7,848 nt of DNA from Smithellaceae bacterium (GCA_028704195.1 JAQVLL010000078.1:1-7848); one strand, 5' to 3'. Numbered from the stretch's first letter, positions 1 to 6,545 are shown. The notes: generated by a model from the letters alone, not told the origin. A program made the numbers and translations.

Positions 1-37
1 GTATGATCATAGCGCGTCCTTTTGCCTATAATCATAC
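1..37. repeat. Imperfect inverted repeat at window edge (hairpin or operator)
   Basis: Bases 1-12 (GTATGATCATAG) are the reverse complement of 26-37 (CTATAATCATAC) except for one mismatch, with a 13-base loop. A T-rich stretch (about 42-54) follows. This could be the terminator of a plus-strand gene lying before the window, although the stem is AT-rich for that. It could also be an operator-like palindrome upstream of the copper genes. It does not resemble a CueR operator. The base pairing is seen directly; the role is unknown. Confidence 0.4.
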
Positions 38-120
38 AGAATTTTTATTTTTTATCAAGTACGATATAAAGCTTGCTATTGCATGAATAATTATTATTTT
101 AGGCAGAAATAATGCATTCA

Positions 121-126
121 AGGAGG
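121..126 (+). promoter_or_regulatory. Shine-Dalgarno site deciding the copZ start
   Basis: AGGAGG sits six bases before a GTG codon at 133. The in-frame ATG at 112 lies upstream of this site and has no purine-rich motif at a suitable distance. The GTG at 133 is therefore the better start. Confidence 0.85.
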
Positions 127-132
127 CTGGTT

Positions 133-333
133 GTGAAAACAATCAAAATTAAAGGCATGAGCTGTCAGCATTGCGTCATGGCGGTTACCAAAGCGCTCAA
201 TGCGATTGATGGAATCGAAAACGTCCAGGTGGATTTGAAAACCGAAACGGCCTCCTATGACGAGACCCGGCCTGTGGACACGGTGGTGATAACGGAGGCG
301 GTGAAAAAGGCGGGGTACAACGTTGCCGGATAA
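133..333 (+). CDS. copZ: Copper chaperone, heavy-metal-associated (HMA) domain protein, CopZ-like
   Basis: Small cytoplasmic metallochaperone expected to bind Cu(I) and hand it to the ATPase encoded next. The 66-residue product is one HMA (ferredoxin-like) domain. The metal-binding motif GMSCQHC is at residues 8-14, with Cys11 and Cys14 as ligands, and the end (KKAGYNVAG) is typical of the fold. I chose GTG 133 because AGGAGG lies six bases upstream; a longer version from ATG 112 would add seven residues without a ribosome site. The last 11 bases overlap the start of the copper ATPase gene, so the two are very likely co-transcribed and translationally coupled. No clear promoter could be picked in the AT-rich stretch at 40-110. 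A Zn or Hg binding role (MerP-like) is possible from the motif alone, but the Cu-type ATPase next door favours copper. Confidence 0.9.
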   Translation: MKTIKIKGMSCQHCVMAVTKALNAIDGIENVQVDLKTETASYDETRPVDTVVITEAVKKAGYNVAG

Positions 334-2572
334 AGTACAGATCCATATTCAGGGAATGACCTGTGCCGCATGCGTGCGGCGGGTGGAAAACGCGCTGAAA
401 GAAGTGGAAGGTGTTGTGGATGTCAGCGTCAACCTGGCAACCGCGCGGGCCACCGTCACCCATCTGCCCCGCTGGGGAGGCATTTCCGCGCTGGCCAGAG
501 CCGTGACCGAACAGGGCTACGAATTCCTGGGGGAGCTTACGGATGAATCAGACGATCCCGTCGAAAAGGCCCGTGCGCGGGAGCTGAAAGAGATTACTGT
601 AAAAGTCATCTGCGGCGCGGCGTTGAGTGTGATCATTTTTTTCGGTTCCATGCAGCACTGGTTTGGCTTCCTGCAGGGCATTCCACGTCAGGTCATGCTC
701 GTTGTCCTCTTTGTACTGACGGCACCCGCCGTATTCTGGGTGGGCAGCCGTTTTTTTGAGGGCGCCCTCAAAGCGGCAAAGCAAAAGACGTCCGACATGA
801 ATACACTGGTCTCTGTAGGCGCTTTTTCAGCCTATGCCTACTCGGCCGCGGCAACCTTCTTTCCCCGTTTCTTTGAAAGCGCGGGTGTTGCGCCGCATGT
901 TTATTATGACGGCGCCGCTATGATCATCACCCTGATCCTGCTGGGCAGGCTTCTGGAAGCAAGAGCGACGGGGAAAACGTCCGGCGCAATCAGAAAACTG
1001 ATCGGCCTTAAACCCAAAACCGCCCATGTATTGCGTGATGATTCTGAAGTCGAAACACCTGTGGAAAATCTGCAGATCGGCGACAGGATTCTGGTGAAAC
1101 CCGGTGAAAAAGTCCCCGTGGACGGCTCGGTGCTGACCGGGCAATCGACCCTGGATGAATCCATGCTGACCGGTGAAAGCATGCCGGTGTCCAAAGCACC
1201 GGGCCAGAAGGTGTTCGCGGCCACCATCAACCAGACAGGCAGCTTCACCATGCAGGCAACCGGCGTGGGGTCGGACACCATGCTGGCGCATATTATCCGC
1301 ATGGTGGAAGAAGCGCAGGGATCCAAAGCACCCATCCAGCGTATCGCAGACAGGGTCGCTTCCGTATTTGTTCCGGTTGTTTTCGGCATCGCCGCCGTCA
1401 CCTTTGCCGTTTGGTACTTTCTTCCGGAAAGCGGCAGCTTCAGCCGGGCTTTGATTAATTTCGTTTCGGTGCTCGTCATTGCCTGTCCCTGCGCCCTGGG
1501 GTTGGCCACACCGACAGCGATCATGGTAGGCACCGGCCTGGGCGCGCAAAGCGGTATTCTCATCAAAGGCGGCGAGGCGCTGGAAAAAATCCATAAACTA
1601 TCCGTTATCGTGTTTGACAAAACCGGCACGCTGACACGCGGCGAACCGGAAGTGGCCCGTATTGTGGGCACTGGTGAATCCGATGCAAAGCAGGTCCTTT
1701 CCGTGGCCGCCGCGCTCGAGAAATCATCGGAACACCCGCTGGCAAAGGCCATTTTAAAAATGGCCTCAAACGAGCAGCTGCCTGTGGCCGCGGCGGAAAA
1801 TTTTCTGGCGCTGTCGGGGATGGGCGCGAAGGCGTCTGTTGACGGCCAGACGTGTTTGATCGGCAATCGATTTCTCATGAATGGCCAGGGCATTTCCGTT
1901 GAACTCATGGAAAAAACAGCCGCGGAACTGGCACGAGAAGGAAAGACCGTTGTTTATGTCGCGAGGAACAAGAAAGTGATAGGCCTGATCGCACTGGCGG
2001 ATGTGCCGAAGACATCGGCAAGGCAGGCCGTGCAGCGCCTGAAGCACAGAGGATTGAAAGTCGCGATGGTGACGGGCGATAATGCGGGCACGGCGAAGGG
2101 CATCGCGTCTGAGCTCGGTATCGACCGGGTGATGGCGGAAGTCCTGCCCGGAAGCAAGGCGAATGAAATAAGAAAGCTGCAGTCCGAAGGTGAAGTTGTT
2201 GCCATGGTGGGCGACGGCATCAACGATGCGCCCGCCCTGGCGGCAGCCGATGTGGGTATTGCCATCGGCACGGGAACCGATGTGGCGATTGAAGCCGCCG
2301 ACATAACCCTGATCCGGGATGATCTGACAGGCGTGCCGGAGGCGATTTCCCTATCCGCCTCGACCATGCGGGTGATTAAACAAAATCTTTTCTGGGCGTT
2401 TATCTACAATATCATTGGAATTCCGATCGCCGCCGGCGTTCTCTATCCTTTTTTCGGTATTCTGCTGAACCCGGAATTCGCCGCAGCGGCGATGGCTTTC
2501 AGCTCTGTTTCCGTTGTGAGTAATTCACTGAGGTTGAAAAGGGTCTGGAAAATCAAAAAAGAACGGCTGTAA
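323..2572 (+). CDS. copA: Cu+-exporting P1B-type ATPase (CopA)
   Basis: Inner-membrane pump that uses ATP to export Cu(I) from the cytoplasm. The 749 residues hold every part of the family. An N-terminal HMA domain has GMTCAAC at 11-17. Four helices follow at roughly 92-110, 122-142, 159-181 and 195-213. The actuator loop has TGES at 283-286. The helix with the transmembrane metal site has CPC at 388-390. The phosphorylated Asp432 lies in DKTGT, the HP motif is His471-Pro472, TGDN is at 584-587, and GDGINDAP is at 630-637. The last helices carry YN (695-696) and the MAFSS stretch from Met724, the pattern of Cu+ (P1B-1) pumps. Translation starts at TTG 323, inside copZ; it is the only start codon in frame before the HMA motif, with a purine-rich stretch (307-315) seven bases upstream. 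Length and motifs indicate an intact enzyme. No terminator is visible after the stop codon, where a truncated STAS gene begins immediately. Confidence 0.96.
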   Translation: MPDKVQIHIQGMTCAACVRRVENALKEVEGVVDVSVNLATARATVTHLPRWGGISALARAVTEQGYEFLGELTDESDDPVEKARARELKEITVKVICGAALSVIIFFGSMQHWFGFLQGIPRQVMLVVLFVLTAPAVFWVGSRFFEGALKAAKQKTSDMNTLVSVGAFSAYAYSAAATFFPRFFESAGVAPHVYYDGAAMIITLILLGRLLEARATGKTSGAIRKLIGLKPKTAHVLRDDSEVETPVENLQIGDRILVKPGEKVPVDGSVLTGQSTLDESMLTGESMPVSKAPGQKVFAATINQTGSFTMQATGVGSDTMLAHIIRMVEEAQGSKAPIQRIADRVASVFVPVVFGIAAVTFAVWYFLPESGSFSRALINFVSVLVIACPCALGLATPTAIMVGTGLGAQSGILIKGGEALEKIHKLSVIVFDKTGTLTRGEPEVARIVGTGESDAKQVLSVAAALEKSSEHPLAKAILKMASNEQLPVAAAENFLALSGMGAKASVDGQTCLIGNRFLMNGQGISVELMEKTAAELAREGKTVVYVARNKKVIGLIALADVPKTSARQAVQRLKHRGLKVAMVTGDNAGTAKGIASELGIDRVMAEVLPGSKANEIRKLQSEGEVVAMVGDGINDAPALAAADVGIAIGTGTDVAIEAADITLIRDDLTGVPEAISLSASTMRVIKQNLFWAFIYNIIGIPIAAGVLYPFFGILLNPEFAAAAMAFSSVSVVSNSLRLKRVWKIKKERL

Positions 2573-2727
2573 GGATAATACCCTTCCAGATCGAAAATCA
2601 ATTTCTTTCCAGTTCCTTCGAACCACTGGTTAAGCTGCTGCTCCAGCTCCGGTATGGTTACGGCATCCAGCCTGCCCTTGACTGCAAAAATGGATATATT
2701 ATTTTCATTGGTAACGGCAATTTCCAT
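2443..2727 (-). pseudogene. 3'-truncated STAS-domain (anti-sigma factor antagonist-like) gene
   Basis: The first 49 residues look like the N-terminal half of a STAS domain of the SpoIIAA/anti-sigma factor antagonist type. They begin MEIAVTNENNISIFAVKGRL, continue DAVTIPELEQQL, and end KKLIFDLEG. In this family the last segment is normally followed by the loop with the phosphorylatable Ser (SSAGL-like). Here the match stops at about 2578-2581, within ten bases of the copA stop codon. The frame then runs on antisense through the copA 3' end to a stop at 2443, giving about 45 unrelated residues. The recognisable part is therefore about 2578-2727, and a functional STAS protein is unlikely. The start is well supported, since AAGGAG (2735-2740) lies seven bases before the ATG and a strong promoter lies upstream. 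The family call rests on my reading of the sequence pattern and was not searched. Confidence 0.7.
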
Positions 2728-2734
2728 ATAAATA

Positions 2735-2740
2735 CTCCTT
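2735..2740 (-). promoter_or_regulatory. Ribosome binding site of the STAS remnant
   Basis: On the minus strand AAGGAG lies seven bases upstream of the ATG at 2727. It shows that the truncated gene still carries a good translation start. Confidence 0.75.
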
Positions 2741-2768
2741 TTTTATGACACCACTTTTATGACACCAC
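2741..2768. repeat. Perfect 14-bp tandem direct repeat (two copies)
   Basis: TTTTATGACACCAC occurs at 2741-2754 and again, base for base, at 2755-2768. The repeat lies in the predicted transcribed leader of the STAS remnant, directly before its ribosome binding site. It may be a recent slippage duplication or a two-site binding element. Confidence 0.9.
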
Positions 2769-2790
2769 CAGAAAAATCATGAACGATTTT

Positions 2791-2819
2791 ATTATAGGAA
2801 GAACCGGGTTGACTGTCAG
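2791..2819 (-). promoter_or_regulatory. Sigma70-type promoter driving the STAS remnant
   Basis: On the minus strand the -35 is CTGACA (2814-2819, five of six consensus bases), the spacer is 17 bases, and the -10 is a perfect TATAAT (2791-2796). Transcription would start near 2784, giving a leader of about 57 bases that contains the 14-bp tandem repeat. The transcript would then run antisense into the end of copA. Called from the sequence only. Confidence 0.75.
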
Positions 2820-3020
2820 TGAATTTTAAGCAGACATCCCTTTCATGGCAAACACAGAAACGAAGGCCAATATTCTGAGCGCTGAAAAAACCGGACCCGC
2901 TGGCGGAGTAGAATCATCATCCCCGGTAAGCGCATTCTTCATCTCCCATCCCGCTTTAATTCGGCAACGAATTATGTTATAGAATATAAAATATATTGAA
3001 ATCCGGGAGAATTGCCACGC

Positions 3021-4328
3021 ATGATTTACGACGAAGAATTTGAAACCCTGCCCCACGAAGCCCTTGAAGCACTGCAGCTCAAAAGGCTGCGGCAGGTGGT
3101 GCAAAGGGTTTACCATAATGTCGGATTTTACAAAAAGGCCTTCGACAAGGCTGGGGTGTCACCTGATAACTTGAATACGATTGAAGATCTGAAAAGGTTC
3201 CCCATGACCACCAAACAGGATCTGCGGGACAACTACCCGTTTGGACTGTTTGCCGCACCGATGAGCAACATCGTGCGTTTACATGCCTCTTCCGGAACAA
3301 CCGGAGCATCCACCGTCGTCGGCTACACCCGGCAGGACATTGAAACCTGGGCGGAATTAATGGGCCGCTGCTTTGTGGCCGCCGGCCTCACCAAAAACGA
3401 CATCATTCATAATGCATACGGCTACGGCCTGTTCACAGGCGGTCTGGGCGCCCATTACGGCGCGGAAAAAATCGGCGCGAGCGTGGTCCCGATTTCCGGC
3501 GGCAACACGAAACGACAGGTCATGATTTTACAGGACTTCGGCCCGACGGCTATCTGCTGCACGCCATCCTACGCGCTCAACCTGGCCGAACAGGGCACGG
3601 CGATGGGAGTGGACATGCGGAAACTGGCGCTTCGGGTGGGAATTTTCGGCGCGGAACCGTGGACGGAAAAAATGCGTGACGAAATCGAAAAAGCGCTGAG
3701 CATCAAAGCCTTCAATATATATGGTTTGTCCGAAATCATGGGACCGGGCGTGGCGATGGAATGTGACGAAGTGCGCGACGGCATGCACATCTTTGAAGAT
3801 CATTTCCTGGTGGAAACCATCGATCCGAAAACCGGCGAGACGCTTCCGGCCGGCTCGGAAGGCGAACTTGTTTTTACCACATTGACCAAGGAGGCTTTTC
3901 CGCTGATCCGCTACCGGACCCGCGATATCTGCCGTATTGATCCCACTCCCTGCCGCTGCGGACGGACGCATCGCCGCATGGGACGCGTCCTGGGACGCAG
4001 CGACGACATGCTTATTATCCGCGGCGTCAATGTTTTTCCCTCTCAAATCGAAGCGGTGCTGATAGGCATTGAAGGCCTCGAACCACATTATCAATTGATC
4101 GTGGACCGCGAAGGATCTCTTGACACGCTGGAAGTGCAGGTGGAATTGTCCGAAAAACAGTTCGCCGGCGCGGACGAAATCAAGACCCTGCAAAAACTGG
4201 AAAACCGCCTGCGCAAAGACATGAAAGACTACCTGGGCATCACCGCCAAAATCAAACTCGTGGAGCCCAAAACCATTCAGCGCTCGGAAGGGAAAATCAG
4301 CCGGGTGGTCGACAAAAGGAATCTCTAA
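3021..4328 (+). CDS. paaK: Phenylacetate-CoA ligase family AMP-forming enzyme (PaaK-like)
   Basis: Cytoplasmic adenylate-forming enzyme expected to activate phenylacetate, or a related aryl or other carboxylic acid, to its CoA thioester with ATP giving AMP and PPi. Numbering from ATG 3021 (435 residues), the phosphate-binding loop SSGTTG is at 90-95. The YGLSE motif is at 234-238, YRTRD at 298-302, and the hinge/C-terminal segment with GRSDDMLIIRGVNVFPSQIE at about 325-344. A C-terminal AMP-binding_C_2-type lid follows. A Cys pair in the PCRCGRTH segment (about 310-317) is also common in this family. Length matches the family. I prefer ATG 3021 to TTG 3012: the GGAG at 3006-3009 is 11 bases from the ATG but only two from the TTG, and homologues as I know them begin at this methionine. 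No phenylacetate-pathway genes are nearby, so the true substrate is uncertain. The region upstream (2970-3000) is AT-rich without a clear promoter. Confidence 0.88.
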   Translation: MIYDEEFETLPHEALEALQLKRLRQVVQRVYHNVGFYKKAFDKAGVSPDNLNTIEDLKRFPMTTKQDLRDNYPFGLFAAPMSNIVRLHASSGTTGASTVVGYTRQDIETWAELMGRCFVAAGLTKNDIIHNAYGYGLFTGGLGAHYGAEKIGASVVPISGGNTKRQVMILQDFGPTAICCTPSYALNLAEQGTAMGVDMRKLALRVGIFGAEPWTEKMRDEIEKALSIKAFNIYGLSEIMGPGVAMECDEVRDGMHIFEDHFLVETIDPKTGETLPAGSEGELVFTTLTKEAFPLIRYRTRDICRIDPTPCRCGRTHRRMGRVLGRSDDMLIIRGVNVFPSQIEAVLIGIEGLEPHYQLIVDREGSLDTLEVQVELSEKQFAGADEIKTLQKLENRLRKDMKDYLGITAKIKLVEPKTIQRSEGKISRVVDKRNL

Positions 4329-4356
4329 AACCTTTTTTAGGGAGTGGAGGAAATGC

Positions 4357-4410
4357 ATGAAGCAGTCCGTAGAAAAATGCATCAACCGCAACCGAACACC
4401 AGAAGGATAA
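4357..4410 (+). CDS. Possible 17-codon micro-ORF upstream of a lipoprotein gene
   Basis: ATG 4357 is preceded by GGAGG (4346-4350) at an ideal six-base distance. It opens a frame encoding MKQSVEKCINRNRTPEG, ending in TAA at 4408-4410. The final codons contain the AAGGA that serves as the Shine-Dalgarno of the lipoprotein gene starting at 4415, so ribosomes ending here could feed the next start. A second frame from ATG 4353 (21 codons) overlaps but is only two bases from GGAGG. The peptide matches nothing I recognise. It could be a leader peptide, a decayed gene start, or chance. The ribosome site is seen; translation is inference. Confidence 0.35.
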   Translation: MKQSVEKCINRNRTPEG

Positions 4411-4414
4411 TCTC

Positions 4415-4915
4415 ATGAGAAGTATAAATTGTTTGTTGTTGCTGCTTGCCATTGTGGCAGTGTTCGCCGGCGGCTGCAACAGCGGATCGGGAAAAGATGC
4501 TTCAACGCTCCCGTCGTCGCTGGCCGGGGTGCCGCGTTTCACCGTATCGGTTCAGCTCTCCCCAAAAGCTTCAGCGAAATTGAAAAAAATGGGGGAGACA
4601 ATTATTGTTTCGGCAAGCTTCTTTGGTTATCCCACCGAGGCTGCGCAAAGCAAGGCGGAATGCAGCGGTGAGATCGGACTGGGATCTGTTGATAAAGAAA
4701 TGGACAAACCGGGTGTCGCAATATTTGAAGGTTCAACCTACGACAAATCCAAACTTCCTCTCATCGAAAATCAGGAGCCTCTATTGTTAATCAATGTTTT
4801 TTCAGGCCGCAAGTCTTCTGAAGACAACCTTCTTGACTGTAGTATCTTTCAGGACTCTGTTGATCGTGCGGTGAAGGACGGAGTTCACATTGATTGCAAG
4901 CTCATAGGAGAATAG
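4415..4915 (+). CDS. Small lipoprotein of unknown function
   Basis: Predicted membrane-anchored lipoprotein of 166 residues. A short basic start (MRS) leads into a hydrophobic stretch (about 4-18) ending in the lipobox AGGC, with the lipidated cysteine at 21. Asn at +2 rather than Asp suggests sorting to the outer membrane. A Ser/Gly-rich linker (22-37) follows, then a compact domain with alternating hydrophobic residues (FTVSVQLS at 42-49, ETIIVSASFFG at 61-71, PLLLINVFSG at 122-131). This reads like a beta-sandwich. The mature domain has three more cysteines (83, 142, 161), so one disulphide is possible in the periplasm. The start is fixed by AAGGA (4403-4407) seven bases upstream. I do not recognise the family and assign no function. 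It converges on the next lipoprotein gene, which it does not resemble. Confidence 0.82.
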   Translation: MRSINCLLLLLAIVAVFAGGCNSGSGKDASTLPSSLAGVPRFTVSVQLSPKASAKLKKMGETIIVSASFFGYPTEAAQSKAECSGEIGLGSVDKEMDKPGVAIFEGSTYDKSKLPLIENQEPLLLINVFSGRKSSEDNLLDCSIFQDSVDRAVKDGVHIDCKLIGE

Positions 4916-5003
4916 CCGCAAAGCCCCTGCCGGCACACATCAAACCTGACGGCCAGGCCGTTCCATGAACATTTGGTGATTTTCCGGTAATGGCATTACA
5001 ACA

Positions 5004-5669
5004 TCAGGGAGAACAAAGGGGCGGCAGGCCGTGATCCCTGCGCAATTGCTGGATCTTCAGGACTCCTTCCAGTGCGTCTGCTCTCGCCTTGTCCAGGTTA
5101 CGGCATTGAGGGCTCTCCTGAATGATCTTGGGATAAAAGGACGCAGCCAGGGCCTTGTCCCCCATCTCTTCCGCCGCTATGGCCTGCAGGAGGAGCGCAT
5201 AAGTTCGCTGCGTTGAATCCTTTGACTCTCCAAAAGCTTCATTGGCCATTTCGATTGCCCGCCGGTGATGACAGTCCGCAAGAAGCAGAGTGGCCCCATA
5301 GTTCTTTTTCCCGATTCTTGCTTCCAGCTCGGCAAGTTCCTTTTGTCTTGTGGACAGGTCTTTTATCTGACTTTTTTGCACCTCTTTGGTTTCGGTTTCT
5401 TCAATAACACCAGCAACCACCCCCGTGGCGCTGGAGATGGCGCTGGAGGTCGCCCCGGTGATGCCGCCTTGAATGGCGCCGATGGGCCCTCCCGTCACGA
5501 GACCACTGACAGCACCCGCCGCGGCAGCGCCTACAACCGCCACCACGCTGCCCTTGCTGACTTTCTTGCCAACCTGCGAATTAGCTGCACAACCTGAGAG
5601 GGAAAGAACCATAAGCAGGATGACAGCAACAGCCGGAACCTTAGATAAATCTCTGTATTGGCTCAACAT
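5004..5669 (-). CDS. Glycine-zipper lipoprotein with helical C-terminal region
   Basis: Predicted lipoprotein of 221 residues. The hydrophobic signal stretch at 11-25 ends in lipobox LSGC with the lipidated cysteine at 27; Ala at +2 suggests the outer membrane. Residues 34-90 are rich in Gly and Ala with small residues at regular spacing (VVGAAAAGAVSG, GGPIGAIQGG, GVVAGV), a glycine-zipper-like segment that may insert into or pack against a membrane. A charged, probably coiled helix follows (about 91-120). A helical region with TPR-like character lies at about 125-200 (ALLLQAIAAEEMGDKALAAS), and the tail contains Cys219. The start is supported by AAGGAG (5676-5681) six bases upstream and by a strong promoter, so it appears to be transcribed alone. 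Its function is unknown; an envelope-structure role is a guess from architecture only. Confidence 0.82.
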   Translation of the reverse strand: MLSQYRDLSKVPAVAVILLMVLSLSGCAANSQVGKKVSKGSVVAVVGAAAAGAVSGLVTGGPIGAIQGGITGATSSAISSATGVVAGVIEETETKEVQKSQIKDLSTRQKELAELEARIGKKNYGATLLLADCHHRRAIEMANEAFGESKDSTQRTYALLLQAIAAEEMGDKALAASFYPKIIQESPQCRNLDKARADALEGVLKIQQLRRDHGLPPLCSP

Positions 5670-5712
5670 GGATCTCTCCTTTATTTAAAAATCACCGCTT
5701 TCCTGCATGTTC

Positions 5713-5741
5713 AATATAGGAATGTCTCTTTGGCGTGTCAA
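5713..5741 (-). promoter_or_regulatory. Sigma70-type promoter of the glycine-zipper lipoprotein gene
   Basis: On the minus strand a perfect -35 TTGACA (5736-5741), a 17-base spacer and -10 TATATT (5713-5718, five of six) predict a start near 5706. That leaves a leader of about 37 bases before the ATG at 5669. Such a near-consensus site suggests steady expression under the housekeeping sigma factor. Confidence 0.78.
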
Positions 5742-5831
5742 TCTCTTTAAACAATCAACCCGGTTGCATCCTCCCCCAAAGTGTCAAATCAGAAAAACAG
5801 CCCCGGCAAGAAGCCTCCATGGCACGGAAGA

Positions 5832-6467
5832 TCATTTGCTTTCCTGGATCAGTTCCACGTATTTCAAGATAAACTCCAAGGCCCCGTCAACACCTGTTTT
5901 GCTGGTGTCAAGCGTCATGTCATACTGCCGCGCGTCGGTCCATTCCCTGCCTGTAAATTTCTGGTTGTAACGGGCCCTTTCTTCATCATTACGGGCGATC
6001 ATTTTCCCGGCAGCTTCTTCTGACACCCCATAAAGTTTCTGAACGCGGCTTTTACGAAAGGAAATTTTACCGTGCAGAAACAGGCTGATGTGATTCGGGT
6101 GGTCGCGAAGAACAGAGGCACCGCACCGCCCGATAATCACTGCCGAACGTTCCTGTGCAATGCGTCTGATAATCTCACTTTCGGTCTTGTATAACTCGAA
6201 GTCTGACGGCGCGAGGGCGCGCGGCTGAACATAAGTGTCCGGGGCAACCGCATACGACCGCAGGAAGGACTGCCAGAAGGAGAGGGTTTTCTCTTCACGC
6301 GTTTTCACGTCCTCTTCCAGCACCGAAAGCTGCCTGGCCGCCTGTCCGATGATTTCACGGTCCGCGTAAAAAATATTCAGGTGCTTTGCGAGCTGATACC
6401 CCACATACGCACCTCCGCAACCGAGCTGACGGCTGATGGTTACGATAAAAGGTAAAGAATGATTCAT
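5832..6467 (-). CDS. Cytidylate kinase-like family protein
   Basis: Predicted cytoplasmic P-loop nucleotide-kinase-like protein of 211-213 residues. Numbering from the upstream ATG at 6473: ISRQLGCGGAYVGYQLA at about 13-29 is the phosphate-binding segment, a relaxed form of the Walker A loop without the classic GK[ST] that is typical of this family. A conserved IIGRCG is at 113-118. The lid-like segment RNDEERARYNQKFTGREW is at 161-178, and YDMTLDTSKTGVDGALEFI at 184-202 is the usual C-terminal hallmark. These relatives of Cmk are widespread in anaerobes and mostly uncharacterised, so the substrate is open. Two starts compete. The AAGGAG (6476-6481) is only two bases from ATG 6473 but eight from ATG 6467, so I favour 6467. 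The gene lies 72-78 bases downstream of the MFS gene on the same strand, with no clear promoter between them, and may share its transcript. Confidence 0.85.
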   Translation of the reverse strand: MNHSLPFIVTISRQLGCGGAYVGYQLAKHLNIFYADREIIGQAARQLSVLEEDVKTREEKTLSFWQSFLRSYAVAPDTYVQPRALAPSDFELYKTESEIIRRIAQERSAVIIGRCGASVLRDHPNHISLFLHGKISFRKSRVQKLYGVSEEAAGKMIARNDEERARYNQKFTGREWTDARQYDMTLDTSKTGVDGALEFILKYVELIQESK

Positions 6468-6545
6468 TTCCATATCTCCTTTTTATACTGATTATTCACG
6501 CTCATCACGATTCCGGCATTTAAAACGACATCCATCCGCCCGCGT

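Noticed and set aside
40..111. Specific copZ promoter (TTGCTA with TATTAT)
   Set aside because: The spacing is about 13 bases, too short for sigma70 and not the 19-20 bases of MerR-type promoters.
827..1908. Long minus-strand open frames (255 and 334 codons) inside copA
   Set aside because: They are antisense shadows of a gene with every P-type ATPase motif intact; their proteins show no recognisable domain.
2845..2982. 45-codon plus-strand frame starting MANTETKANILSAEKTG in the gap before the ligase
   Set aside because: No ribosome binding site precedes ATG 2845, the peptide matches nothing I know, and the opposite strand is equally open here.
2955..2990. Promoter for the ligase gene (TTTAAT with TATAGA, or TATAAA alone)
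   Set aside because: The -35 matches are poor at any normal spacing, so only a general AT-rich region can be supported.
3528..4391. 287-codon minus-strand frame opposite the ligase gene
   Set aside because: It is opposite a fully motif-complete ligase, and its composition is that of a reverse-strand shadow.
4948..4962. Small GC-rich hairpin (ACGGC-CAG-GCCGT) between the convergent lipoprotein genes as a bidirectional terminator
   Set aside because: The stem is only five perfect pairs and no T run follows in either direction.
5755..5765. 11-mer TCAACCCGGTT near the glycine-zipper promoter, also present (reverse strand) in the STAS promoter at 2802-2812
   Set aside because: About 15 chance 11-mer matches are expected in a window of this size counting both strands, and the two copies sit at different positions relative to -35 and -10.
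5770..5831. Terminator for the kinase-like gene in the minus-strand GC-rich stretch followed by TTTTT
   Set aside because: Only three-base stems can be formed next to the T run, too weak to call.
6482..6510. Minus-strand TATAAA (6482-6487) as a promoter for the kinase-like gene
   Set aside because: Transcription would start almost at the ribosome site, and the -35 position matches consensus at only three of six bases.
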